The translations under genes and the position numbers were made by a program. The notes beneath the pieces are model-generated. The model had not been told where the DNA came from. It saw nothing but the letters and a program-made list of their open reading frames with translations, and made no database searches. From Modestobacter caceresii (lineage in GTDB: Bacteria > Actinomycetota > Actinomycetes > Mycobacteriales > Geodermatophilaceae): DNA of 52,804 nucleotides. The stretch lies in the NCBI RefSeq assembly GCF_000761485.1, contig NZ_JPMX01000077.1, positions 11,768 through 64,571 of the forward strand. The letters are read 5' to 3'. Below are positions 43,489 to 51,129 of the stretch, piece after piece. The first letter of the stretch is position 1; the number at the start of each line of letters is the position of its first letter.

Positions 43489-44072
43489 TGGCGGTCCGGC
43501 TGGCCGGCGGGCTGCTCGCAGCCACCCTGCTGGCCGGCTGCACTACCGGACAGCAGGGTGCGCCGGATCGGGAGTCCGCGGCCGGAGAGGCAGTGCCGGC
43601 CGCACCGGCCTGCGAGCAGCTCCCCGAGCGGCCGGCGGAGGCCGACCAGTTGCCCGCGCTGACCCTGCCGTGCCTGGGGCCAGGTCCCGACGTGGCCCTG
43701 GACCGGCTGACCGGCCGACCGACCCTGGTCAACCTGTGGGCGACCTGGTGCGGCCCGTGTCGGGAGGAGATGCCGCTGCTGCAGGACGCCCACGCCCGCC
43801 ACGGCGAGCAGATCCGGTTCCTGGGTGTCGACGTTCAGGACGATCCCGAAGCTGCCCGGTCGTTCCTGGCCGAGCTCGGGGTCGGCTATCCGCACGCCGT
43901 CGACGCCGACGGGGAGCTGCTGCGCGAGCTGGGCGGCCGTGGGCTCCCGATCACCCTCGCAGTGGACGCCGAGGGGCGCGTTCTCGAGCAGGTGATGGGG
44001 CAGCTGAGCGCCGAGGAGCTGGAGCGGCTGACCGACACGCTGCTCTCCTCTGACTCACCCGGCGGTTCGTGA
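43488..44072 (+). CDS. Second TlpA-like thioredoxin lipoprotein
   Basis: A 194-residue protein with lipobox LAGC (Cys18), two further cysteines in the linker (Cys42, Cys62) and a thioredoxin domain with WATWCGPC (Cys88, Cys91) and cis-Pro loop RGLPITLAVD. It differs from the first TlpA-like protein in the WCGPC motif and the extra Cys pair. It probably keeps exported copper proteins reduced or transfers metal. It starts one base inside the stop of the BNR lipoprotein gene and so shares its operator. Confidence 0.92.
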   Translation: MAVRLAGGLLAATLLAGCTTGQQGAPDRESAAGEAVPAAPACEQLPERPAEADQLPALTLPCLGPGPDVALDRLTGRPTLVNLWATWCGPCREEMPLLQDAHARHGEQIRFLGVDVQDDPEAARSFLAELGVGYPHAVDADGELLRELGGRGLPITLAVDAEGRVLEQVMGQLSAEELERLTDTLLSSDSPGGS

Positions 44073-44243
44073 CCGCGCCGCCTGCAGGTGGGCGTCGCCG
44101 CAGCCGGCCCCCCACCGCCAGGCGGCGAGGAACATGTCGAACTGCTGTTCTCCGTACGACTGCACGGGTATGCCGACGCCATCGGCGTCAGTCCCGGCCG
44201 GCGGCGTGAGCCGGCCGGCGCCGCGCAAGACCGAGGAGTTCCC

Positions 44244-44651
44244 ATGACCGTGGCCGCCCAGATGCTCGACACGTACCCGAAGGACCTCGGTGGGGTGGAC
44301 AAGCAGAAGCTGCTGGAGTGCATCGAGGCGTGCTTCGAGTGCGCCCAGGCGTGCACCGCCTGCGCCGACGCCTGCCTGTCCGAGGACATGGTCGTCGAGC
44401 TGACCAAGTGCATCCGCACCAACCTCGACTGTGCCGACGTCTGCGCAACGACCGGGCGGGTGCTGTCCCGGCACACCGGCTACGACGCCAACCTGACCCG
44501 CGCGGTCCTCGAGGCGTGTGCCGCCGCCTGCAAGGCGTGTGGGGACAACTGCAGCGAGCACGCCGAGATGCACGAGCACTGCCGGGTCTGCGCCGAGGCC
44601 TGCCGTCGCTGCGAGGCCGCCTGCCGCGACCTCATCAGCTCCCTGGGCTGA
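44244..44651 (+). CDS. Four-helix-bundle copper-storage-type protein (Csp-like, DUF326)
   Basis: A 135-residue all-helical protein with 18 cysteines, nearly all in CxxC or CxxxC spacing along helices (LECIEACFECAQACTACADAC; LEACAAACKACGDNC; HCRVCAEACRRCEAACR). This matches the Csp family, whose tube of Cys thiolates stores many Cu(I) ions. It lacks a signal peptide, so it is a cytosolic Csp3-like form. GAGGAG precedes the ATG. It is the third gene after the operator at 42491, with 170 bp of spacer before it, and a very strong hairpin follows. Confidence 0.93.
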   Translation: MTVAAQMLDTYPKDLGGVDKQKLLECIEACFECAQACTACADACLSEDMVVELTKCIRTNLDCADVCATTGRVLSRHTGYDANLTRAVLEACAAACKACGDNCSEHAEMHEHCRVCAEACRRCEAACRDLISSLG

Positions 44652-44721
44652 CGCCGGCCCTCCGGGCGTCGAGCAGGGGGGCCTCCAGCAGGGCCTCCTG
44701 GCTCGCGTCTGCAGTCGCACC

Positions 44722-44777
44722 ACCGATCACGCCCGGCCGCAGGTGGCCAGGGCCACCTGCGGCCGGGCGTGATCGGT
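44722..44777. terminator. 27-bp perfect inverted repeat after the copper-storage gene
   Basis: 44722-44748 and 44751-44777 are exact reverse complements with only AG between them. The cruciform or RNA hairpin is unusually long and perfect. It lies 70 bp after the copper-storage stop and about 105 bp before the next operator, so termination, insulation or a duplicated terminator are all possible. There is no T tract. Confidence 0.75.
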
Positions 44778-44883
44778 CACGGGGTAGCGAGGTCGCAGCA
44801 CGACACCGCTGAGAACGACGACGACCTGACTGAACGCACGTCCGCCGATGCTGCCGTGCACCCGCGCTGGCGACCCGACCGAG

Positions 44884-44901
44884 GTACTATGGAAGGTAGT
44901 A
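44884..44901 (+). promoter_or_regulatory. BlaI/CopY-type operator, copy 5
   Basis: GTACTATGGAAGGTAGTA differs from the copy at 42491 at only two of 18 positions. TACTAT again forms the likely -10. The Met-rich peptide ATG lies 34 bp downstream. Confidence 0.75.
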
Positions 44902-44935
44902 GTTTGACAGGTCGACGCAAGCGAAGGAGTGGATC

Positions 44936-45175
44936 ATGGTCAGGTCGCTGGTGGTAGCCGTGCTGGTCGCCGGAGGAGTCGCCGTCCCCGCCGGGGTCGC
45001 CCAGGCGCACCCGGGCAGCGGCGGGCAGTCGCAGGGCCCAGGGATGGCGCAGATGCACGAGCTGATGGAGCAGGGGAACCCCGGCATGGCGCGGATGCAC
45101 GAGCTGATGCAGGCCGAGAATCCCGGCATGGCGCAGATGTGCGAGCGGATGCACGCCGACGCCGATCAGGCCTGA
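44936..45175 (+). CDS. Met/His-rich secreted peptide, probable Cu(I) binder
   Basis: A 79-residue precursor with a signal peptide ending AQA (cleavage after residue 24). The mature part of about 55 residues is built from three near-identical 14-residue repeats of the form (G/N)PGMA(Q/R)MHELM; the last has Cys in place of His (QMCERM). Such Met-x-x-Met-His clusters bind Cu(I) or Ag(I) outside the cell. GAAGGAG precedes the ATG. It has its own BlaI-type operator and is probably co-transcribed with the SHOCT protein. I know no named family for it. Confidence 0.85.
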   Translation: MVRSLVVAVLVAGGVAVPAGVAQAHPGSGGQSQGPGMAQMHELMEQGNPGMARMHELMQAENPGMAQMCERMHADADQA

Positions 45176-45259
45176 TCCGCACCAGGGGCCAGTGGTCACC
45201 GAACATCTGCCGCCGGGCGCTCGCAGCGAGCTCCCGGTGGCCCGAGGGAAGGACAACCG

Positions 45260-45532
45260 ATGGGCGACGGCGGCACGATGATGGGCACGATGATGGGCGG
45301 CTGGATGCTGCTGTGGGCCTTGCTCGGGCTCGCCGTACTCGTCCTGGCGGCGCTGGGTGGAGTCTGGTTGGCCCGCCGACTCGGCCGGGATCGGGACGAG
45401 CAGACCCGCGGCACGTCCGGGCCCTCGGATGCGGCTCCCGGCGCCCAGGAGCTGCTCCGTCGGCGCTATGCCGCCGGCGAGATCGACCGTGAGGAGTACC
45501 TGCGCACGCAGCGAGACCTCGCCGAGGGCTGA
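45260..45532 (+). CDS. SHOCT-domain small membrane protein
   Basis: A 90-residue protein. A Met-rich start (MGDGGTMMGTMMGGWM) enters one transmembrane helix, followed by a charged linker and a C-terminal SHOCT motif (AQELLRRRYAAGEIDREEYLRTQRDL). SHOCT pieces mediate oligomerisation. The Met-rich lip at the outer membrane face suggests a copper contact in line with the neighbours. GGAAGGA lies upstream of the ATG. Same direction as the Met-rich peptide, 84 bp behind it. Confidence 0.85.
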   Translation: MGDGGTMMGTMMGGWMLLWALLGLAVLVLAALGGVWLARRLGRDRDEQTRGTSGPSDAAPGAQELLRRRYAAGEIDREEYLRTQRDLAEG

Positions 45533-45595
45533 CCGTTCCCGGCGGGAGCCTCCACATCGCCGGCGCCGGTTGACCCGGTTGGCGCCCGGGCGGGG

Positions 45596-46390
45596 TCAGC
45601 CGGCGGCGGCCAGGCGGCTGAGGTCCTCGGCGTACTGGCCCGGCGTCGTTCCGCCGGTGTAGATGACTGCCTGACCGCCGGGGCCCCAGACGTACACGGT
45701 GCCGGCGTGGTCGACGCCGTAGTCGCCGTGCGTGTGCCCGTCTGGCTCGTGCGCCTCCTCTGCTTCGTGCACCTCCTCCGCCTCGTGCGCCTCCTCCGCA
45801 TTGCCGTCCTCGACGTCGTGGGGGTGGACGATCGCCGTCGACGGGTCGGCGATTTCAGCGCTCTCAGGCAGGTGCAGCTCGGTCAGCACGGTGGCGGTGG
45901 CCTCGGTGCCGCCAATGAGCCCGGTGAACGCCGGATCGAAGCGGCCCAGCCACTCGCTCAGCAGCTGCGGGGTGTCCCGGGCCGGGTCTTCGGTCACGAA
46001 CACCACCTGCACCCGGTCACGGACCTCTGGCGCCAGCATGTCCCGGGCGAGGGCGAGGGCGAGGTCGGCCATCGTCGTCGGGCACAGGTCCGGGCAGTGG
46101 GTGTAGCCGAAGAACAGCACCGTGACCTCGTCGGCCGGCCGGTCGCCGAGGTCGAACAGCTCCCCGCCGGTCGTGGGCAGCACCAGCTCCGGGCGCGGTG
46201 GTGCCGGGTCCAGCCGCGTGCCGTGGAAGCCGTCCTCGGCACCGCTGACGGTCACCTCAGCACCGCTGATGGTCACCCCGGCCCCGGAGACGGCATCGCC
46301 CTGCGGGGTCTCCTCGCCGCAGCCGGCCAACACCAGCCCGGCTGTCACCACGACCACGCCGATTGCGGCGCGACCTGACACTGTGCGCAC
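45596..46390 (-). CDS. SCO1/SenC-type copper chaperone lipoprotein with His/Glu insert
   Basis: A 264-residue protein with lipobox LAGC (Cys24). The thioredoxin-like domain carries YTHCPDLCP (Cys99, Cys103), and the copper-binding His follows late in GVDHAGTVYVW. Between them sits a non-standard insert of about 25 residues built from AEEAHE/AEEVHE repeats and ending GHTHGD, able to bind extra metal. SCO proteins load copper into cytochrome oxidase or buffer thiols. GGAGG is six bases before the GTG at 46390; an upstream in-frame GTG at 46435 is less likely. A BlaI-type operator lies 46 bp upstream. Confidence 0.93.
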   Translation of the reverse strand: MRTVSGRAAIGVVVVTAGLVLAGCGEETPQGDAVSGAGVTISGAEVTVSGAEDGFHGTRLDPAPPRPELVLPTTGGELFDLGDRPADEVTVLFFGYTHCPDLCPTTMADLALALARDMLAPEVRDRVQVVFVTEDPARDTPQLLSEWLGRFDPAFTGLIGGTEATATVLTELHLPESAEIADPSTAIVHPHDVEDGNAEEAHEAEEVHEAEEAHEPDGHTHGDYGVDHAGTVYVWGPGGQAVIYTGGTTPGQYAEDLSRLAAAG

Positions 46391-46435
46391 CAGACCTCCT
46401 GAGCTTGCTGACCGGGATGAGCGCCGGCCCCACAC

Positions 46436-46453
46436 TACTACCGAGCATCGTAG
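46436..46453 (-). promoter_or_regulatory. BlaI/CopY-type operator, copy 6
   Basis: On the minus strand CTACGATGCTCGGTAGTA matches the copy at 42491 in 15 of 18 positions. Its orientation and distance to the SCO1 start mirror the other copies. Confidence 0.65.
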
Positions 46454-46605
46454 TCGCTGGCGGGTGTGTGCCCGCGCCGACGGTCGGGGTCACCCCCGCA
46501 GCCCCCGGCCGCACCTCCTGACCCCCAGCTGCGGACCAGGGGGCGCTGGCCACGCATGTAGGCCGCGCGGCCGGCGTCGTTGCGCGCGCCGTGCACGTGG
46601 CGCGG

Positions 46606-47265
46606 TCAGGTGTGGGTCGCTGTCCCCAGGATCTGCGGCTTCGTCGGGAGCGGGATGCGGGCGTCGGGGAAGGCGAAGTGCTCGATGCGTTCGATGGTGA
46701 ACCCGGCCTGCTCGATCGTCGCGGCTGTGTCGCGGGCGGTGTGGCAGCCTCCGCCGAGGATCGGCCAGACCGTGGCGTCCAGTGCGCGCTGCGCCTGCGC
46801 CGCGGCGCGCCCGCTGGCGCGCACGTGCTCCCAGAAGAACAGCCGGCCACCCGGCCGCACCACCCGCCGCAGCTCACCGAGCGCTGTGGCCTGGTCCGGC
46901 ACGCTGCACAGGACCAGTGAGCTGACTGCAGCGTCGAATGTGCCATCCGGCGACGGGAGCCGATCGGCGACCCCGTCGACCACGGTGATCGGTACCGCCG
47001 CACCGGAGGTAGCGGCCTCGGCCAGGGCGCGCAGGCGTGGTTCGGGCTCGACGGCAACCAGCTCGGTCACCGCCGGCGGGTAGTGCGGAAAGTTCGCGCC
47101 GGACCCCGCCCCGACCTCCAGAACGCGCCCGGAGATGTCGGCGAGCAGGCGCTGTCGGTGCTTGGCGGCGCCGTGGCGCTCCATCGCAGCCGCGGTGCGT
47201 GCGTACATCCAGGCAAACACCGGGTGGCTGACCTCTAGGGTCCCGCGAGGCCGCTCAGCCTTCAC
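46606..47265 (-). CDS. Class I SAM-dependent methyltransferase
   Basis: A 219-residue Rossmann methyltransferase. VLEVGAGSGANFPHY is motif I, LVAVEPEPRLRALAE gives the acidic ribose ligand, FDAAVSSLVLCSVPDQATALGELRRVVRPGGRLFFWEHV is motifs II-III. The type (MxxSHPVFAWMY start, GCHTARDT) resembles phospholipid or ubiquinone/menaquinone methyltransferase relatives; the substrate is unknown. The GTG at 47265 has AGGAGG at seven bases. It lies outside the visible BlaI-type operators. Confidence 0.88.
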   Translation of the reverse strand: MKAERPRGTLEVSHPVFAWMYARTAAAMERHGAAKHRQRLLADISGRVLEVGAGSGANFPHYPPAVTELVAVEPEPRLRALAEAATSGAAVPITVVDGVADRLPSPDGTFDAAVSSLVLCSVPDQATALGELRRVVRPGGRLFFWEHVRASGRAAAQAQRALDATVWPILGGGCHTARDTAATIEQAGFTIERIEHFAFPDARIPLPTKPQILGTATHT

Positions 47266-47359
47266 CGGGCCCACCTCCTGGTCCGGCGTAGGACGGCTGG
47301 CATCACACCGTCACCGTAGGGGCATCGCAGAGTGTCAGCGCGACGCAGACGGGTCGTCA

Positions 47360-48019
47360 CTACCGGCGGTTGGGTTCCAGCCGTGAACGAGCACAAGGGG
47401 CTGTCCACGGATACGGAGCTGCCCGAACGCCTCGTTCGGCCCAGGTGTGCAGCGTGACGAAGTCCCAGAACGTGTCGTGCGCCGACTGTGCCGGCGGGAT
47501 CTCCCGGTCCGGATGCGGCTTCCCGGCGTGGATGATGTCCGAGAACTTGATCGCGTCCTGGATGAAGAAGACCGGCATGTTGTCGCCGACCAGGTCCCAG
47601 GTGCCTTCCTTCGTGTAGGACTTCGTCGCGAAGCGGCGGGTGTCGCGCACGGTGTCGGCCGAGCCGCGCGTGCCCAGCACCGTGGAGAACCGGACGAACA
47701 CCGGCGTCTCCAGGCCCTCCTCCGCCCGCACCGCCGCCCGGGTCACCCCGGCCGCGTTGCCGTAGGCGGTGAAGACGCCGTGCGCCCCGGCGCCGCGGGC
47801 GTGCACCACGCGCTCCGGGATCCGCTCGTGGTCGAAGTGCATGATCTTCTCGCGGAGGTGGAAGTCCTCCAGCAGCACCGGCCCGCGGCGTCCCGCCTTC
47901 AGCGAGTGGTCGGTGTCCGGGATGCGCACGCCGTTGGGCGTGGTGAGGAACTCGCCGGCCCGGGCGCGGGGGTCCCGCCCCTTCTCGGGGCCTTCGTGGA
48001 CCACGCCGGTGGCGCTCAC
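47360..48019 (-). pseudogene. Truncated catalase (N-terminal third)
   Basis: Residues 1 to about 190 match a monofunctional heme catalase: [56 protein letters not shown] with the distal His, then [18 protein letters not shown] and [16 protein letters not shown]. Homology stops after [11 protein letters not shown] near position 47450, and the last 30 residues are unrelated. The part with the proximal heme-ligand Tyr is missing, so no active catalase can be made. The N-terminus and GTG start are intact, so the loss was at the 3' end. Confidence 0.85.
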
Positions 48020-48240
48020 GGTGGCCGGGGCGGGAGTGGTCGGGCTGGCGCTTCGGGGGCCTGCGGGAGCTCCTGTGCTCGGAGAACGGGTCGGGGTCCG
48101 CTACCCGGTCCTCGGCGGTGGGGAAACGGCGCCCGACGACGTGTGACGTGGTCGGTGTCGGGTGTGGTCGGCCCGGCAGCGGGTAGCCCGGCGCAGGACC
48201 GTGGCGCCCGACTGCCCGGCCGTCGTGGCAGGAGAGCACC

Positions 48241-49110
48241 GTGGGCACCACCCGTGAGGACCTCGGGGAGACCAACCCCTCGAACGAGGAGTTCGGCGAC
48301 ACCGACTCGGCGCGTGAGGAGCTCGGCGACGCCGACGGCGCCACCGAGGACGAGCTGCAGGAGGCCTTCGACGCCATCGTCAGCGACGGGGCGCAGCGAC
48401 TGCACCGGAACTGGCGCGAGGTGCTCACCACCGGGTTCGCCGGCGGGCTCGAGGTCGGCACCGGGGTGCTGCTGCTCTTCGCCGTCTACGCCGAGACGGG
48501 CAGCCACCTGCTCGCCGGGCTGGCCTTCTCGGTGGGCTTCATCGCCCTGCTGCTGGCCCGCAGCGAGCTGTTCACCGAGGGCTTCCTCGTCCCGGTGACC
48601 GCCGTGGCTGCCGGTCGGGCCAGCTTCGCGCAGCTGGGCAAGCTGTGGGGCGGCACCCTGGTGGCCAACCTGCTGGGCGGCTGGCTGTTCATGTGGCTGG
48701 TCGTCCGGGCCTTCCCGGACCTGCGGGCCACCGCGATCGAGAGCGCCGTCCACTTCGTGGAGTCGCCGCTCGACCTGCAGTCGGCGTCGCTGGCCTTCCT
48801 GGCCGGGATCGCCATCACGTTGATGACCCGGATGCAGCACGGCACCGAGTCCGACCCCGCCAAGATCGTGGCTGCGATCGGTGGCGCCTTCGTGCTGGCC
48901 GGGCTGCAGCTGTTCCACTCGATCCTGGACTCGCTGATCATCTTCGCCGCACTGCACGCCGGGGCGCCGTTCGGCTACGGCGACTGGCTGGCCTGGCTCT
49001 GGTACACGGTCCTGCTGAACATGGCCGGTGGGCTGTTCGTGGTCACCCTGCTGCGGCTGGTCCGCAGCAAGGACATGATCAAAGAGGAGCGGGCGAAGGC
49101 AGGGGCCTAG
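48241..49110 (+). CDS. Formate/nitrite transporter (FNT) family channel
   Basis: A 289-residue protein. About 50 acidic, repeat-like N-terminal residues (EDLGETN, EEFGDTD, EELGDAD) precede the six-helix FNT domain: TTGFAGGLEVGTGVLLLF, LLARSELFTEGFLVPVTAVAAG, the GGTLVANLLGGWLF helix and late AGLQLFHSILDSL with the central His. The family passes formate, nitrite or other small acids. AGGAGA precedes the GTG. The N-terminal heptads (E-x-x-G-D/E-T/A-D/N) are unusual. Confidence 0.9.
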   Translation: MGTTREDLGETNPSNEEFGDTDSAREELGDADGATEDELQEAFDAIVSDGAQRLHRNWREVLTTGFAGGLEVGTGVLLLFAVYAETGSHLLAGLAFSVGFIALLLARSELFTEGFLVPVTAVAAGRASFAQLGKLWGGTLVANLLGGWLFMWLVVRAFPDLRATAIESAVHFVESPLDLQSASLAFLAGIAITLMTRMQHGTESDPAKIVAAIGGAFVLAGLQLFHSILDSLIIFAALHAGAPFGYGDWLAWLWYTVLLNMAGGLFVVTLLRLVRSKDMIKEERAKAGA

Positions 49111-49111
49111 G

Positions 49112-49660
49112 TCAGCCCTGTCGGGCGGCTCGGCGGATCGCCACCACGTAGCGGTCCAGGGCCAGCCGCTGCGCCCGCCGGCTGACCGGAGCGCCCAGCC
49201 GAGCCAGCGGCGTCGCCAGCCGGGAGAACGCCCGCAGCGTGTACACGACGTCGCCACCGGGCTCCAGCGTGACGACGAAGGACTCCTCGCCGCTCTCCGG
49301 GTGCCCGGGCAGCGTGCCGTAGCCGAACCCGCGTCGCCGGGGCTCGTCGACCGCCCACACCACCCGGCAGGGGACGTCCAGCCCCAGCCGGCGCAGCCCC
49401 GCGGTCATCAGCACGACCGTGCCCGGGGTGCTGGCCGGCCCGTCGGCCAGGACCCGCAGGCCCGCGCCGCGCTGGGCGGCCCAGCGGAACACCGCGGCCG
49501 CGGCCCGGTCGAACTCCGCCCGGCCGGAGCCGACGACGGCGGACCGCTCGACGTGGTGGTAGCCGGCGGGCAGCGTCGGGTCCTGCGTGGCCCCGACCTC
49601 GGGGTAGGTGAACGGCGCGTCGGCCAGCTGCAGCAGCGTCGTGCGGCGGAGGAGTCCCAC
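49112..49660 (-). CDS. DUF1990-family protein
   Basis: A 182-residue soluble protein with the DUF1990 features TYPEVGAT, GYHHVERSAVVGSG near the start, VVWAVDEPRRRGFGYGTLPGHPESGEESFVV in the middle and RYVVAIRRAA at the end. Bacterial and plant members have no established function. Several in-frame GTGs exist; 49660 places the start just before LLRRTTLLQLADAPFTYPEVG. It is divergent from the HipA-like gene and ends one base from the FNT stop. Confidence 0.85.
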   Translation of the reverse strand: MGLLRRTTLLQLADAPFTYPEVGATQDPTLPAGYHHVERSAVVGSGRAEFDRAAAAVFRWAAQRGAGLRVLADGPASTPGTVVLMTAGLRRLGLDVPCRVVWAVDEPRRRGFGYGTLPGHPESGEESFVVTLEPGGDVVYTLRAFSRLATPLARLGAPVSRRAQRLALDRYVVAIRRAARQG

Positions 49661-49712
49661 GTCGTCAGTGTCCCCAGCCGTGCCCCGGCCCGCCGGTAGG
49701 GTGCGCAACACT

Positions 49713-50570
49713 GTGCTCCCCGCCGTCTCCGCCACCCGTTACGTCACCCCGCTGCGCGAGGGTGGCTCGCTGCCGGGGCTCATGGAGGCCGACGACCTCG
49801 GCACCTACGTGGTGAAGTGGCGGGCCGCCGGGCAGGGCGTGAAGGTGCTGGCCGCCGAGGTGGTCTGTGCGGAGCTGGCCCGCCGGCTCTCCCTGCCGGT
49901 GCCCGCGCTGGTGACGGTGGACGTCGTCCCGGAGCTGGCGGTGGGGGAGCCGGACCAGGAGGTCCAGGAGCTGCTGCGCAACTCCGCCGGGACCAACCTC
50001 GGCATGGACTACCTGCCCGGTGCGCTGGACTTCGAGGCGGGGGCGGCCCAGGTCGACCCGGAGCTGGCCGGGCGGGTGCTCTGGTTCGACGCGCTGATCG
50101 GCAACGTCGACCGGTCATGGCGCAACCCGAACATGCTCTTCTGGCACGGGCGGCTGCACCTGATCGACCACGGTGCCGCGCTGACCTTCCACCACAACTG
50201 GCCGGGGGCGCCCGCCGCCGTCTCCCGCGCGTACGACGCGGCCCAGCACGCCCTGGTGGAGTGCGACCCCGACGTCCTGGCCGCCGACGCCGCGCTGGCC
50301 GCGCAGGTCACCGGCTCGCTGCTCACCGAGGTGCTGGCCCAGGTGCCCGATGCGTGGCTGGAGGGACCGACGGCCGAGGAGCCCGCCGACGAGGTCCGCG
50401 CCCGCTACGTCGGCCAGCTGCTGCAGCGCCTGGCCGCTCGTGAGGCCTGGCTCCCCGGCGTCGTCGCGGCCGCTGCGGCGGGAGGGGCGGGACGACGGAC
50501 CGCGCCGCGGGGGCAGAACCGGCCGACCTGGCTCGGGCCGCCCCCGCCGGAGGGCGTGACCCAGCGATGA
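49713..50570 (+). CDS. HipA-like kinase-domain protein
   Basis: A 285-residue protein with the minimal HipA-type kinase core: YVVKWRAAGQGVKVLAAEVVCAELARRL (Lys of the ATP site), WFDALIGNVDRSWRNPNMLFW (catalytic Asp and metal-binding Asn) and LHLIDHGAAL. It is much shorter than HipA toxin (about 440) and lacks a HipB-like partner. It overlaps the DUF3037 gene by four bases, a frequent pair in actinobacteria. Either GTG (49701 or 49713) could start it; TAGGGT ten bases before 49713 resembles a leaderless -10. Confidence 0.85.
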   Translation: MLPAVSATRYVTPLREGGSLPGLMEADDLGTYVVKWRAAGQGVKVLAAEVVCAELARRLSLPVPALVTVDVVPELAVGEPDQEVQELLRNSAGTNLGMDYLPGALDFEAGAAQVDPELAGRVLWFDALIGNVDRSWRNPNMLFWHGRLHLIDHGAALTFHHNWPGAPAAVSRAYDAAQHALVECDPDVLAADAALAAQVTGSLLTEVLAQVPDAWLEGPTAEEPADEVRARYVGQLLQRLAAREAWLPGVVAAAAAGGAGRRTAPRGQNRPTWLGPPPPEGVTQR

Positions 50571-50962
50571 CCGGCCGGGACACCTTCGAGTACGCGGTGC
50601 TCCGGGTGGTGCCGCGGGTCGAGCGTGGGGAGTCGTTCAACGCCGGGGTGCTCGTCTACTGCCGGCAGCGGGACTACCTGGGCTCCCGGCTGCACCTGGA
50701 CGTCGACCGGCTGCGCGCACTCGACCCGACCGCGGACCCGGTGGCGATCACCGCCGCGCTGCAGGCGGCCGCCGACGTCTGCTCCGCCGCGGTCGGGGCG
50801 GGCGCCGCCGGGCGGGAGGCGCTGGGGTCGCGGTTCCGCTGGCTGACCGCGCCGCGCAGCACCGTCGTCCAGCCCAGCGCCGTGCACACCGGGCTCACCG
50901 CCGACCCGGACGCCGAGGCCGACCGGCTGCTGCGACTGCTGGTCCTCCCCGTCGAGGTCTGA
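50567..50962 (+). CDS. DUF3037-family protein
   Basis: A 131-residue protein with the DUF3037 core FEYAVLRVVPRVERGESFNAGVLVYCRQRDYLGSRLHLD, and a C-terminal VHTGLTADPDAEADRLLRLLV. It has no catalytic motif that I can read. The ATGA overlap with the HipA-like gene indicates co-translation and a probable partner role. Confidence 0.88.
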   Translation: MTGRDTFEYAVLRVVPRVERGESFNAGVLVYCRQRDYLGSRLHLDVDRLRALDPTADPVAITAALQAAADVCSAAVGAGAAGREALGSRFRWLTAPRSTVVQPSAVHTGLTADPDAEADRLLRLLVLPVEV

Positions 50963-51068
50963 CCTCCTGGCCCGGAGCTACCCCCCGGCTACGCTTCGAC
51001 ACGACACGCCCAGCCGCCCCGCCGGAGTCCCGCGGGTCGCCGAGCATTCGTCTCCCGCTCGCCTGAAA

Positions 51069-51084
51069 GGTGAGCAAAGTCACT
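51069..51084 (+). promoter_or_regulatory. Crp/GlxR-like dyad before phoX
   Basis: GGTGAGCAAAGTCACT contains GTGA-N6-TCAC, 46 bp upstream of the PhoX start. It shares the GTGA/TCACTT frame with the site at 4568. Confidence 0.45.
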
Positions 51085-51129
51085 TAACGTCCCCGGTCCG
51101 GACCTTCCCAGCCGACCAGAGGACTCCCC

